Shown here piece after piece: positions 7,919-15,660 of a stretch of 64,000 nucleotides of DNA. The stretch comes from Acidiparvus fluvialis. Lineage in GTDB: Bacteria; Acidobacteriota; Holophagae; Holophagales; Holophagaceae. A program made the translations under genes and the position numbers. Under the pieces are notes generated by a model. That model saw only the letters and a program-made list of their open reading frames with translations, made no database searches and was not told where the DNA came from. Every line of letters starts with the position of its first letter. Within the stretch, counting starts at the first letter, position 1. The DNA lies in the NCBI GenBank assembly GCA_041263285.1, contig JBFSVS010000001.1:1-64000 (forward strand). The letters run 5' to 3'.

Positions 7919-8986
7919 CTATTTTTCAGCCAATTTCCACAATTCCTTGGCCACTCGGGTAGCTCCAAGCCCATCAATTAGGCTCATTCCTGCTACCACC
8001 TGTTCTTGACGGCTTTCTTGACCCTCCGGTCCGAGCCAATGTTCCAAAGCATCTTCAACAGTTCGAGAATCTGCAGAGGGACCTTCGCCAAGGCCAAAAC
8101 AGGCGCCGTGTTGACCCAACTCTGTTAAACCCTGAACTTGTCTTTCATTTTGTCCCCAAGCGACGACCGGGACGCCGAGACAAAGCGCATCAATAAGCGT
8201 GACACCGCCGGCGCACCATAGAACATCGTATTGAGGTATCTTCTCGGTAAGTTGAGTGACGGACGCATGCACGGTGCAACCCGGAAATAAATCACCCTGG
8301 ATGCCTTGGGGCGCTAGGATTACCGCGCCGCCTCTCCATCGCCCTTCTTGGTGAAGATTTTTTAGAATATTGAAAGCTTTTTGAGCCAATCCTGCAGCAT
8401 CACTCCCTCCAAAAGTTACTAATATTTTTTGGGCATTCAGGGGTTGAATGGGTTCTCGTTTGGGACGTAAGGTTCGAGCAACGGCGCTCGCCACAATATA
8501 AGAAGCTCCACAGAGGACATGGCATTTGCCCCGTATATCTTCATGAGGCTTTAATTTCATACCTTCTTTCACTCGAAGGGGATGATCAGGCCAAACAATT
8601 CCCTCCAGATAGGGCTGGAACAGAAGATCGGATTCTTCGTAGGCGTCCCCGTCATCCTCCATCAGGGCAATTTTACGAGGCAAAGCCTCTTTGATTTGAT
8701 CCCTCGATGACGTCCATTGATCGAAAAGAACGACGTCCCCTTGGATGTCTTTCCCCAGGGGCGCCAGGCTATTTTCACCCAAATCAACCACCTGAGTGGG
8801 AAGATCGCCTACCTGGAGAATATTTATCCCCCGACCCACTTGGCGAGCGCGCTCGTCCCCTGAAACAGCCAAGGTGGTCTGTCCACCAAGAGCTTTCCAC
8901 TCCTGATGAATAGCAAGGGCGCGACTTAAGTGTCCCAATCCTAGTATTGGATCAATATGAATCCTTAAAATTAATCGACCTATCAT
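7919..8986 (-). CDS. PseG-like UDP-sugar hydrolase / GT-B fold protein
   Basis: The 355-residue protein resembles PseG, which removes UDP from a 2,4-diacetamido-trideoxyhexose on the way to pseudaminic acid. The N-terminal motif GLGHLSRAL (His19) corresponds to the PseG GxGHxxR motif with its catalytic His. The second Rossmann-like half has LVTFGGSDAAGLAQKAFNIL, very similar to the PseG nucleotide-binding strand. No PseB, PseC, PseH, PseF or PseI gene is nearby, so the real substrate is uncertain; it could act on another nucleotide sugar. The gamma-carbonic-anhydrase-like gene lies 182 bp upstream on the same strand. Confidence 0.6.
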   Translation of the reverse strand: MIGRLILRIHIDPILGLGHLSRALAIHQEWKALGGQTTLAVSGDERARQVGRGINILQVGDLPTQVVDLGENSLAPLGKDIQGDVVLFDQWTSSRDQIKEALPRKIALMEDDGDAYEESDLLFQPYLEGIVWPDHPLRVKEGMKLKPHEDIRGKCHVLCGASYIVASAVARTLRPKREPIQPLNAQKILVTFGGSDAAGLAQKAFNILKNLHQEGRWRGGAVILAPQGIQGDLFPGCTVHASVTQLTEKIPQYDVLWCAGGVTLIDALCLGVPVVAWGQNERQVQGLTELGQHGACFGLGEGPSADSRTVEDALEHWLGPEGQESRQEQVVAGMSLIDGLGATRVAKELWKLAEK

Positions 8987-9168
8987 AACGACTTTACCGT
9001 CGACTTACCGACACCGGGCATGATGTCATAAATGGATACCCTCATGTCGACATCATCAAGCACATTGATATGAAAGCTGATGTGATAAATCTGAATATAG
9101 ATGACTCAAGACCGTGGGTTTCATTTCGTCTCTTAGCATAATACGAGACAATAGATTGGATCAAATGC

Positions 9169-9750
9169 TTAAGGATAAGGATGGCCTTCAGCAAAACCTC
9201 CCTGGGGTTGAGGATGATCAGGTGCTTGGGCCATCGGCCACCCATCCTTGAAATAGGCCTCTTTATAGCGGAGATAACGAGCCGGAATAGACGCCACTAA
9301 TTCTTGTTGCCCTTGTGATAAAGGCCCCTTCACTTCGGCGGGCCATCCAGCGATCAATGAGTGAGGGGGAGCTTTGAATCCTTCTCTAACTAAAGACCCT
9401 GCGGCAACAAGGCACCCCTCGCCAAGAATCGCACCATCCATAATGGTTGAACTCATGCCGACCAAGACTCCATTACCCAGCGAACAACCGTGCAGCATTA
9501 CATTGTGTGCAATGCTGCAGTCCGATCCTAGGCGTGTTGGATGTTTAGCGTTCGTGACATGAATACAAGACATGTCTTGTATATTGGTTCGGTCGCCAAT
9601 TTGTATCCAATTCACGTCACCGCGAATCACACAATTAAACCAGATACTTACGTCCTCGCCAAGAGTTACATCGCCCAAGATTAGGGCATTATCGGGCACG
9701 AAGACGCGACTTCCAATCTTAGGAACCATACCTTGGAAAGGAATTATCAT
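9169..9750 (-). CDS. Gamma-carbonic anhydrase-like hexapeptide-repeat protein
   Basis: This is a left-handed beta-helix protein of the gamma-class carbonic anhydrase / YrdA-PaaY group, 193 residues. Hexapeptide repeats run from about residue 15 to 130 (for example ALILGDVTLGEDVSIW). The three metal-binding histidines appear at His64 (CIHVTN), His82 and His87 (AHNVMLHGC). AGAC-type spacing from GGAG to ATG supports the start. Members of this group may be carbonic anhydrases, or acyl/carnitine-related proteins of unknown activity; the sequence does not decide. The C-terminal ~35 residues are Pro/Gly-rich and probably disordered. Confidence 0.75.
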   Translation of the reverse strand: MIIPFQGMVPKIGSRVFVPDNALILGDVTLGEDVSIWFNCVIRGDVNWIQIGDRTNIQDMSCIHVTNAKHPTRLGSDCSIAHNVMLHGCSLGNGVLVGMSSTIMDGAILGEGCLVAAGSLVREGFKAPPHSLIAGWPAEVKGPLSQGQQELVASIPARYLRYKEAYFKDGWPMAQAPDHPQPQGGFAEGHPYP

Positions 9751-9786
9751 GAAGTCTCCACCCTAATTACAACTTAAAATAGTTTA

Positions 9787-10995
9787 ATGGATACTCATCT
9801 AATTTCTTCTCGACATAATCTTGAAGGTGATGACCCCATCTTTAGAATTAATACGATAGCTCAATCTCGTCAGGCCCAAGGCCATCCAGTCATTAACCTA
9901 TCGATCGGCACCCTATTAGATGATGATGGACAATTGGTCACCTTGAAAACGGTGATCGACACTTGGAAGGCCTTAACTCCCCTCGAGGTTCATCCTTACG
10001 CTCCCATCATGGGAGATCTGAAATACATTGAAGCGATGACCCATCGCTATTGGCCCGAGTCTCCCACGCCAGTATTGGGTTGTGCAACTCCTGGGGCTAC
10101 CGGTGCCTTGGTGGTGAGCCTCCGCAACTTACTTGAACCCGGTCAGAGCGTGGTTACCTTCGCTCCCTGTTGGACACCGTATGAAACCTTGGCCTTTGAA
10201 AATAAGATCAAATTGGAAAAAGTGCCTTACCTCTTTATGGGAGATGACACCCCATTAGCAGTCATTGAATCGAAACTAGAATCCATCATGAAACAACAAG
10301 GGCGTATTCTATTTTGGCTCAATGATCCTTGTCATAATCCTACGGGACAACATTTGACGACCGCTCATCGCCAAGCTCTCTTAAGCATGTTTGATCGGTT
10401 ATCTCAACAAGGCCCTGTTTCGGTCATATTAGATTTAGCCTATTTAGAATTTGCTCGTGACGCCTCAGCAATCCAAAATATATTAAAGGATTACGCTGAG
10501 TGGGGTGCCTCAACGCCAGCGCTCCTGGGCGCAGCGCTTTCGATTTCTAAGCCCTTAACCCTATACGGTGCTCGTTGCGGGGCATTGGTTTTTCCTTGGC
10601 GAACGGATGATCAATTGAAGACCGCCTTATCGATAAGTTGCCGAGGCCTCTTTTCCAATGCTCCCCGAGCGCCTCAGTCTCTAGTAAAAAAACTCTATGG
10701 CGATAAAAGTTTGCTCCAAAAATTGAAGTCCGAGCACCATCATTGGTCAACCCTGCTCACAAATCGTGCAGATCAGCTATCAAAACTCCTTTCAGAAAAA
10801 CATATTGACCACTCTCATTTTGATGGTGGTTTTTTTATTACGGTGCCCCACGATAAACCTCAAGAACTCTCCCAAAGACTCGAGGCTCAGGATATTTACT
10901 CAGTTCCACTTAAGCGTGGTATACGGGTTGCTATCTGTGCATTAAAAGAAAAAGAAACCCCGAGATTCGTTGATGCTTTGCATCGTTCCATTTGA
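9787..10995 (+). CDS. Class I/II PLP-dependent aminotransferase
   Basis: This 402-residue fold-type I aminotransferase shows the key residues of the family: Asn184 in DPCHNPTGQ, Asp216 and Tyr219 in ILDLAYLEF, the PLP Lys255 in SISKPLTLYG, and an Arg just after it. The DPCHNPTG form and the LYGxRxG stretch resemble aromatic/aspartate aminotransferases. The C-terminal substrate Arg (GIRVAIC) is also plausible. Which amino acid it uses is open. It is divergent from the carbonic-anhydrase-like gene (36 bp apart) and no clear ribosome site precedes the ATG. Confidence 0.8.
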   Translation: MDTHLISSRHNLEGDDPIFRINTIAQSRQAQGHPVINLSIGTLLDDDGQLVTLKTVIDTWKALTPLEVHPYAPIMGDLKYIEAMTHRYWPESPTPVLGCATPGATGALVVSLRNLLEPGQSVVTFAPCWTPYETLAFENKIKLEKVPYLFMGDDTPLAVIESKLESIMKQQGRILFWLNDPCHNPTGQHLTTAHRQALLSMFDRLSQQGPVSVILDLAYLEFARDASAIQNILKDYAEWGASTPALLGAALSISKPLTLYGARCGALVFPWRTDDQLKTALSISCRGLFSNAPRAPQSLVKKLYGDKSLLQKLKSEHHHWSTLLTNRADQLSKLLSEKHIDHSHFDGGFFITVPHDKPQELSQRLEAQDIYSVPLKRGIRVAICALKEKETPRFVDALHRSI

Positions 10996-11077
10996 CGCTT
11001 AAATTATCAATCGAGCAATATCATTAACCTTGAGTTTCTTTCGGGTGTTAAACTACCCATTCGGCCAAGCATATACC

Positions 11078-11152
11078 GGGCATATAACTCAGCGGTAGAG
11101 TGCTACCTTCACACGGTAGAAGTCACAGGTTCGATCCCTGTTATGCCCACCA
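11078..11152 (+). tRNA. tRNA-Val (anticodon CAC)
   Basis: A full cloverleaf can be drawn. The acceptor stem GGGCATA pairs with TATGCCC, the D-arm contains AGCGGTA, the anticodon stem is CTACC/GGTAG with loop TTCACAC (anticodon CAC at 11110-11112), and the T-arm is ACAGG/CCTGT with TTCGATC. ACCA is encoded at 11149-11152. It stands 15 bp before efp and may be co-transcribed with it. Confidence 0.95.
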
Positions 11153-11167
11153 TCCCTAGGAGTCCTA

Positions 11168-11734
11168 ATGCCCTTTATTCTTTCGACCCAAGTTCGCAGT
11201 GGAATGATTATTAATTTTGAAAAAGAACTCTGTCGAGTTATCAGTGTTGAGCATCAAACTCCGGGTAATCTCCCCGCCCGAGTGGTGGTTAAGATGAAAA
11301 GACTCAAGGATGGAATTAATCGAGAAAACCGATTCGGCTCTCAGGATAAAGTCGAGCGAGCGAACTTAGAACAGCATAAGATGGAATTTCTTTATGCCGA
11401 TGGAGATAACCTGGTTTTCATGAATAATGAAACCTACGAGCAAATTGAAATTCATAAAGATATCATGGGCGAGGATCTCGGCCTCTTGGAATCCAATATG
11501 GTGGTGGAATTAGAATTCAATGAGGGAGTTCCCTTGTCGGTGAATTTACCCTCGACTCTAGTCAGTGAGATTGTAGAAACAGAACCCGTCATGAAAAATG
11601 CGAATGCTACAGGATCCTATAAGCCGGCTAAATGTAAAAATGGCCTAACGGTTGGTGTCCCCCCCTATATCCAGACGGGGGAAAGAATTAAAATCAATAC
11701 TGCAGACCGAACCTATATGGAGCGAGCTAAGTAA
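11168..11734 (+). CDS. efp: Elongation factor P with Asn at position 34
   Basis: EF-P is a three-domain tRNA-mimic that enters the ribosomal E site and relieves stalling at polyproline stretches. The 188 residues contain an N-terminal KOW-like domain, a central OB domain and a C-terminal OB domain ending in GERIKINTADRTYMERAK, the family signature. The loop that normally carries the modified Lys34 (PGKG) reads TPGNLPAR here, so residue 34 is Asn. Residue 32 is Pro, so the Arg32 of the rhamnosylated type is also absent. The protein is full length, so loss of function is unlikely. It is preceded closely by tRNA-Val. Confidence 0.94.
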   Translation: MPFILSTQVRSGMIINFEKELCRVISVEHQTPGNLPARVVVKMKRLKDGINRENRFGSQDKVERANLEQHKMEFLYADGDNLVFMNNETYEQIEIHKDIMGEDLGLLESNMVVELEFNEGVPLSVNLPSTLVSEIVETEPVMKNANATGSYKPAKCKNGLTVGVPPYIQTGERIKINTADRTYMERAK

Positions 11735-11788
11735 ATTAGGGCTTCGAGACAAATTTTCCTCAGATACACCCAAGTTTCTGAATAGAAA

Positions 11789-12292
11789 CTAGGGACGAAT
11801 GACACCTAGTTGCTGCATAAAGACTAGGTTATCCATAAAATCTTGTTCCTCAGAAATTTTACCGCCCTTCATTTTGACAATCGTACATCCAATGACATCA
11901 ACATTTTTCCCAGTAGCTGGAATTCCAAAGAATGCACCCGTATGCTTTCCTTTAAATTGCCAGTACTTGACCAATCGATCTCCATCAGCAAATATCTCCT
12001 TGACGATGAACTTTCTTTCAGAAAAGCCGGTGACAAAGTTTTCGTAGTAGGCCTTCACGTTGGCTTTCCCTTTCACTGCAGGGCTCGTATGAAGAATGGC
12101 ATCGTCTACATATGCCGTATCTAAAATTTCCGTGCGCCCCTCGTTAATAGCTACTTCCCAAACATTCGAATAGAAAGTCACATTCCTTTTGCTTAACTCT
12201 GCATTCTTGACTAATTCTGGGTTATTCACTTTCACGGACACACAACCAGTAAGTGCACCAAACATTAAGAGCAATATCATCGTTTTTTTCAT
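11789..12292 (-). CDS. SnoaL-like (NTF2-fold) lipoprotein
   Basis: This is a 167-residue lipoprotein: MKKTMILLLMFGALTGC is a lipoprotein signal with the lipid-modified Cys at 17. The rest looks like a SnoaL-like/ester-cyclase NTF2-fold domain, with LDTAYVDDAILHTSP, a GKANVKAYYENF stretch and KYWQFKGKHTGAFFGIPATGK. Such domains bind small hydrophobic ligands or act as cyclases or isomerases; no function can be assigned. AGGAG lies nine bases before the chosen ATG, whereas an in-frame start at 12328 has no ribosome site. It converges with efp. Confidence 0.65.
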   Translation of the reverse strand: MKKTMILLLMFGALTGCVSVKVNNPELVKNAELSKRNVTFYSNVWEVAINEGRTEILDTAYVDDAILHTSPAVKGKANVKAYYENFVTGFSERKFIVKEIFADGDRLVKYWQFKGKHTGAFFGIPATGKNVDVIGCTIVKMKGGKISEEQDFMDNLVFMQQLGVIRP

Positions 12293-12365
12293 AACAAAAG
12301 ACTCCTGAATAGAAACATTATCAATCATATTACTAGACTCTTAAGTGGGCACAGGGCGCTTTAAA

Positions 12366-12407
12366 CAAAAAGACAAAAGCCATACGCTGAGGATGGTGCG
12401 GATGGCT
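12366..12407 (-). terminator. Terminator downstream of tRNA-Asn
   Basis: On the minus strand, AGCCAT and ATGGCT (12378-12407) form the base of a hairpin with extra inner GC pairs. The stem is followed by a T-rich run (12366-12377). It lies 10 bp beyond the tRNA-Asn CCA end. Confidence 0.6.
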
Positions 12408-12416
12408 TGTCAAATG

Positions 12417-12493
12417 TGGCTCCGGTGGAGGGATTTGAACCCCCGACATCATGATTAACAGTCATGCGCTCTAACCAACTGAGCTACACCGGA
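12417..12493 (-). tRNA. tRNA-Asn (anticodon GUU)
   Basis: Reading the minus strand, the acceptor stem TCCGGTG pairs with the 3' end CACCGGA. The D-loop has AGTTGGTTA, the anticodon loop is CTGTTAA (anticodon GTT), and the T-loop is GTTCAAATC. The discriminator G and CCA are encoded at 12417-12420. Confidence 0.96.
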
Positions 12494-12635
12494 AAGAGTA
12501 TGATTGTATCTAAAAAAGGCTAGTTTGACTTTTTGAATCTTCCACTGGCCCATTTGGGCATGGATAAACCCCGGGTCTTTTAAGCATCTCCATTAGCGAT
12601 AGAATTGTATAAACTAAAATCCCCTTGGAGATTCT

Positions 12636-12875
12636 ATGGCCGAAAGTAAACCTAAAAGTTTTGAAGATGGGCTTCAACAACTTGAATCGGTAGTCCAAAA
12701 ACTTGAATCCGATGGATTAACCCTTGAACAATCCCTTGTTGAATTTGAAAAAGGGGTTAATTTAGCAAAAGATCTTCAGGTTCAGTTGGAACAGGCCAAG
12801 CGTCGAGTAGATGTTTTAAAACAATCGCTGAACGGCGAATTAGAAGCCAGTCCTCTTGATTCTGATCCCACATGA
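12636..12875 (+). CDS. xseB: Exodeoxyribonuclease VII small subunit
   Basis: XseB is the small helical subunit that assembles in several copies on XseA to form exonuclease VII, a single-strand DNA nuclease. The 79 residues show SFEDGLQQLESVVQKLESD and LTLEQSLVEFEKGVNLAKDL in parts, the typical helical hairpin. GGAG precedes the ATG by five bases. It overlaps the next gene by ATGA. The xseB-ispA-dxs order is common in bacteria; the large subunit xseA is not in the window. Confidence 0.93.
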   Translation: MAESKPKSFEDGLQQLESVVQKLESDGLTLEQSLVEFEKGVNLAKDLQVQLEQAKRRVDVLKQSLNGELEASPLDSDPT

Positions 12876-13753
12876 ATGACTTCGCACTTTTAGTTGCGCA
12901 AGATCAAAACCGTCTCTTACCCCTCATAGAAAAAGAATTGGTTGCGCGATTTCAGCAACTCCCCATCCACACTTCACTAAGTAATCTGCAGGGGGCGATT
13001 AAATACAGCTTAGAAGCCGGAGGGAAACGTGTGCGTCCCATGCTATGTTTGTTGGCGTGTGAAGCTTGTGGCCATGCAGCGGAATCAGCTCTTCCCGGTG
13101 CGATTGCGGTGGAGTATGTTCACACTTACTCTTTAATTCACGATGATCTACCCGCAATGGATAATGACGATCTCCGACGAGGAAAACCCTCCAATCATAA
13201 AGTCTTTGGAGAAGGGCAGGCAATTCTAGCGGGTGACGCACTGCTGACAGAAGCTTTTGCTATTCTGGCTGAAGCTAAAAATTCTATGGCAGGCTCCTGT
13301 CTTGCACGGGGTGCTGGGTGGTTAGGGATGGTTGGTGGTCAGTCACTCGACTTGCAATGCGAAAATCAAGCATCCGATCCCCATCTCTTACCGATAGTTC
13401 ATCAGCTTAAGACGGGAAAATTAATGAGAACTGCACTCGAACTCGGAGGTATTTTTGCCGAGGCCTCTTCACAAGAAATATCTTCATTAGGATCTTTTGG
13501 GGAGGCCCTAGGCCTTGCTTTTCAAATAAAAGATGATCTCTTAGATGCCACTTCTAACGCCCATCATCTAGGGAAGGGTACCCAGAAAGATCAGCAGAGA
13601 GGTAAACTAACCTACGTATCTGTTATGGGTATCGAGAAAGCAGAAGCGGCCTTGGGTCAAGTTACTCAAGATGCTCTGGAACATCTCGAGGGGCTTCCTA
13701 ATCCCCAAGCCCTAAGAGCGTGGGCGCACCACTTAACCAAGAGAGCATTGTGA
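12872..13753 (+). CDS. ispA: Polyprenyl synthetase (farnesyl/geranylgeranyl diphosphate synthase)
   Basis: This short-chain trans-prenyltransferase condenses isopentenyl diphosphate with allylic diphosphates. The 293 residues contain the first aspartate-rich motif at Asp91-Asp92...Asp97 (HDDLPAMDND), GGKRVRP at 50-56 and the second motif DDLLD at 221-225. The chain length of the product (C15 or C20) cannot be fixed from here. It overlaps xseB by four bases and dxs by four bases (GTGA), so the three genes are one translationally coupled operon supplying isoprenoid precursors. Confidence 0.93.
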   Translation: MNDFALLVAQDQNRLLPLIEKELVARFQQLPIHTSLSNLQGAIKYSLEAGGKRVRPMLCLLACEACGHAAESALPGAIAVEYVHTYSLIHDDLPAMDNDDLRRGKPSNHKVFGEGQAILAGDALLTEAFAILAEAKNSMAGSCLARGAGWLGMVGGQSLDLQCENQASDPHLLPIVHQLKTGKLMRTALELGGIFAEASSQEISSLGSFGEALGLAFQIKDDLLDATSNAHHLGKGTQKDQQRGKLTYVSVMGIEKAEAALGQVTQDALEHLEGLPNPQALRAWAHHLTKRAL

Positions 13754-15660
13754 AAACGTATCCCTTACTTGACTCTCTATCCCAGCCTGAGTCGATTCAA
13801 CAACTTAATCCCCCTGAGTTGGAGCAACTCTCGAATGACGTTCGTCAATTCTTAGTTGATACCATCAGTGTCACCGGAGGTCATTTCGCTTCTAATTTGG
13901 GAACGGTCGAGCTGACCGTTGCTTTATTCAATCAATTTGACTTTCGCACCGATCGTGTTCTCTGGGATGTGGGACATCAAGCTTATCCCCATAAAATTCT
14001 CACGGGTAGAAAGTCGCAATTTCATACCCTTCGTCAACACGGAGGCTTATCTGGATTTTTAAGACGATCCGAGAGCCCGATCTATGATCATTTTGGAGCT
14101 GGGCATGCGAGTACCTCTATTTCGGCCGGTGTTGGCATGGCTAAAGCCCGAGATTTAGCAGGCGAAGATCATGCAGTTGTGGCCGTAATTGGGGACGGGT
14201 CCATGACGGCTGGTATGGCCTTTGAGGGTCTTAATCAAGCCGGGTACCTAGAACTGAAGAATTTTTTAGTGATTCTCAACGATAACGACATGAGCATTAA
14301 TCCCAATGTGGGCTCACTGCAGGGTTATTTGAACCAACTTATTTCAGGTCAATATTACGCGCGCTGGCGGGATCGTATTGAGTCGATAATTAAATCAATT
14401 CCGGTAGATTCGCTCAGCAAAGGGGTAGCAAAATTAGCAAAGTGGAGCGAAGAAACACTTAAGCGTATTTTTATTCCTGGATTACTTTTCGAAGACTTGG
14501 GCTTCAATTACATGGGTCCCGTGAATGGTAATGATGTTGTGGCCACGCAGAAACTATTAATTCAGGCCAAAGAAAAAATGAAACAAGGCCCTGTGCTTAT
14601 TCATGTTCAAACAAAAAAGGGTTACGGCTATGCTCCAGCTCAGAAAGATCCGCTAAAGTGGCATGGCGTCACGGCTTTTGATCCGATTGCGGGAGAAATT
14701 AATAAATCTACTTCAGTTTCTCCTCCCTCGTTTACCAAAGTATTTGCTGAAGCTCTCATCTATTTAGCCGAAAGAGACGATAAAGTGGTGGGCGTGACGG
14801 CAGCCATGCTCGATGGAACAGGACTGAATCTATTCCAAGCGAAATTTCCTGGCCGCACCTTTGATGTTGGGATTGCGGAACAACATGCGGTTACTTTTTC
14901 AGCGGGCATGTCTACAAAGGGTTTCAAACCTGTTTGTGCAATTTATAGCACCTTTCTTCAAAGAGGCTACGACCAAGTTGTACATGATGTTTGTCTTCAA
15001 AATCTTCCCGTTGTATTTGCTATGGATCGTGCAGGTCTCGTCGGAGCAGATGGACCTACGCATCACGGTCTTTATGACATCCCTTATTTGCGATGTCTAC
15101 CGAATATGATTTCGATGGCGCCTAAGGATGAGAATGAAATGCGCCACATGCTCTTCACGGCGGTCGAGCTTCGACAACCGGTCTCCTTAAGGTATCCCCG
15201 AGGTAACGGCTTTGGCGTTCCCCTGGACCCCACGCTAAGGATGCTTCCCGTGGGTAAAGGTGAACTTTTACGCGAAGGTTCAGATTTTTGCCTTATTCCC
15301 CTCGGTACGCTAGTGACCCCCGCGCTTGCAGCGGCAGAAATTTTATCGGCGAAGGGAATTGAATGCTCCGTGATTAATCCTCGATTTATCAAACCTCTCG
15401 ATGTTCCTTTAATTACTCAATCTCTGAACCATTCTCGTGCCGTCATTACCATGGAGGATGGAGCGCTTGAAGGAGGCTTCGGCTCGGCTATTTTGGAATT
15501 AATGTCTCTCGAAGGTATACAGAAACCGTCCTTGAGGCTTGGTGTACCAGATCAAGTCATTGAGCACGGAGACCCCAAAATACTCGCTCAAGAAGTCGGC
15601 CTCACCCCCGACCGCATCGCAGATCGAATTTTTAAATTTAAGACCCAGTTATTTGGCTAA
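13750..15660 (+). CDS. dxs: 1-deoxy-D-xylulose-5-phosphate synthase
   Basis: Dxs condenses pyruvate and glyceraldehyde 3-phosphate, the first step of the MEP isoprenoid pathway, using thiamine diphosphate. The N-terminus KTYPLLDSLSQPESIQQL, the SNLGTVELTVAL stretch, the ThDP motif GDGSMTAGMAFEGLNQAG and the C-terminal transketolase domain with GIAEQHAVTFSAGM are all typical. I take the GTG at 13750, which overlaps the ispA stop as GTGA and gives 636 residues, close to family length. A GTG at 13720 would overlap ispA more. Its 3' end overlaps the convergent nucleotidase gene by 12 bp. Confidence 0.96.
   Translation: MKTYPLLDSLSQPESIQQLNPPELEQLSNDVRQFLVDTISVTGGHFASNLGTVELTVALFNQFDFRTDRVLWDVGHQAYPHKILTGRKSQFHTLRQHGGLSGFLRRSESPIYDHFGAGHASTSISAGVGMAKARDLAGEDHAVVAVIGDGSMTAGMAFEGLNQAGYLELKNFLVILNDNDMSINPNVGSLQGYLNQLISGQYYARWRDRIESIIKSIPVDSLSKGVAKLAKWSEETLKRIFIPGLLFEDLGFNYMGPVNGNDVVATQKLLIQAKEKMKQGPVLIHVQTKKGYGYAPAQKDPLKWHGVTAFDPIAGEINKSTSVSPPSFTKVFAEALIYLAERDDKVVGVTAAMLDGTGLNLFQAKFPGRTFDVGIAEQHAVTFSAGMSTKGFKPVCAIYSTFLQRGYDQVVHDVCLQNLPVVFAMDRAGLVGADGPTHHGLYDIPYLRCLPNMISMAPKDENEMRHMLFTAVELRQPVSLRYPRGNGFGVPLDPTLRMLPVGKGELLREGSDFCLIPLGTLVTPALAAAEILSAKGIECSVINPRFIKPLDVPLITQSLNHSRAVITMEDGALEGGFGSAILELMSLEGIQKPSLRLGVPDQVIEHGDPKILAQEVGLTPDRIADRIFKFKTQLFG

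Noticed and set aside
9042..9245. Minus-strand open frame overlapping the carbonic-anhydrase-like gene
   Set aside because: It overlaps the well-supported gene's end in another frame, has no ribosome site and no recognisable similarity.
11021..11077. Promoter for tRNA-Val/efp (TTGAGT with a weak -10 at about 11054)
   Set aside because: The -10 element is poor and the spacing is not convincing.
11773..11790. Hairpin AGTTTC/GAAACT after efp
   Set aside because: Short stem without a U-tract, overlapping the end of the convergent gene; not convincing as a terminator.
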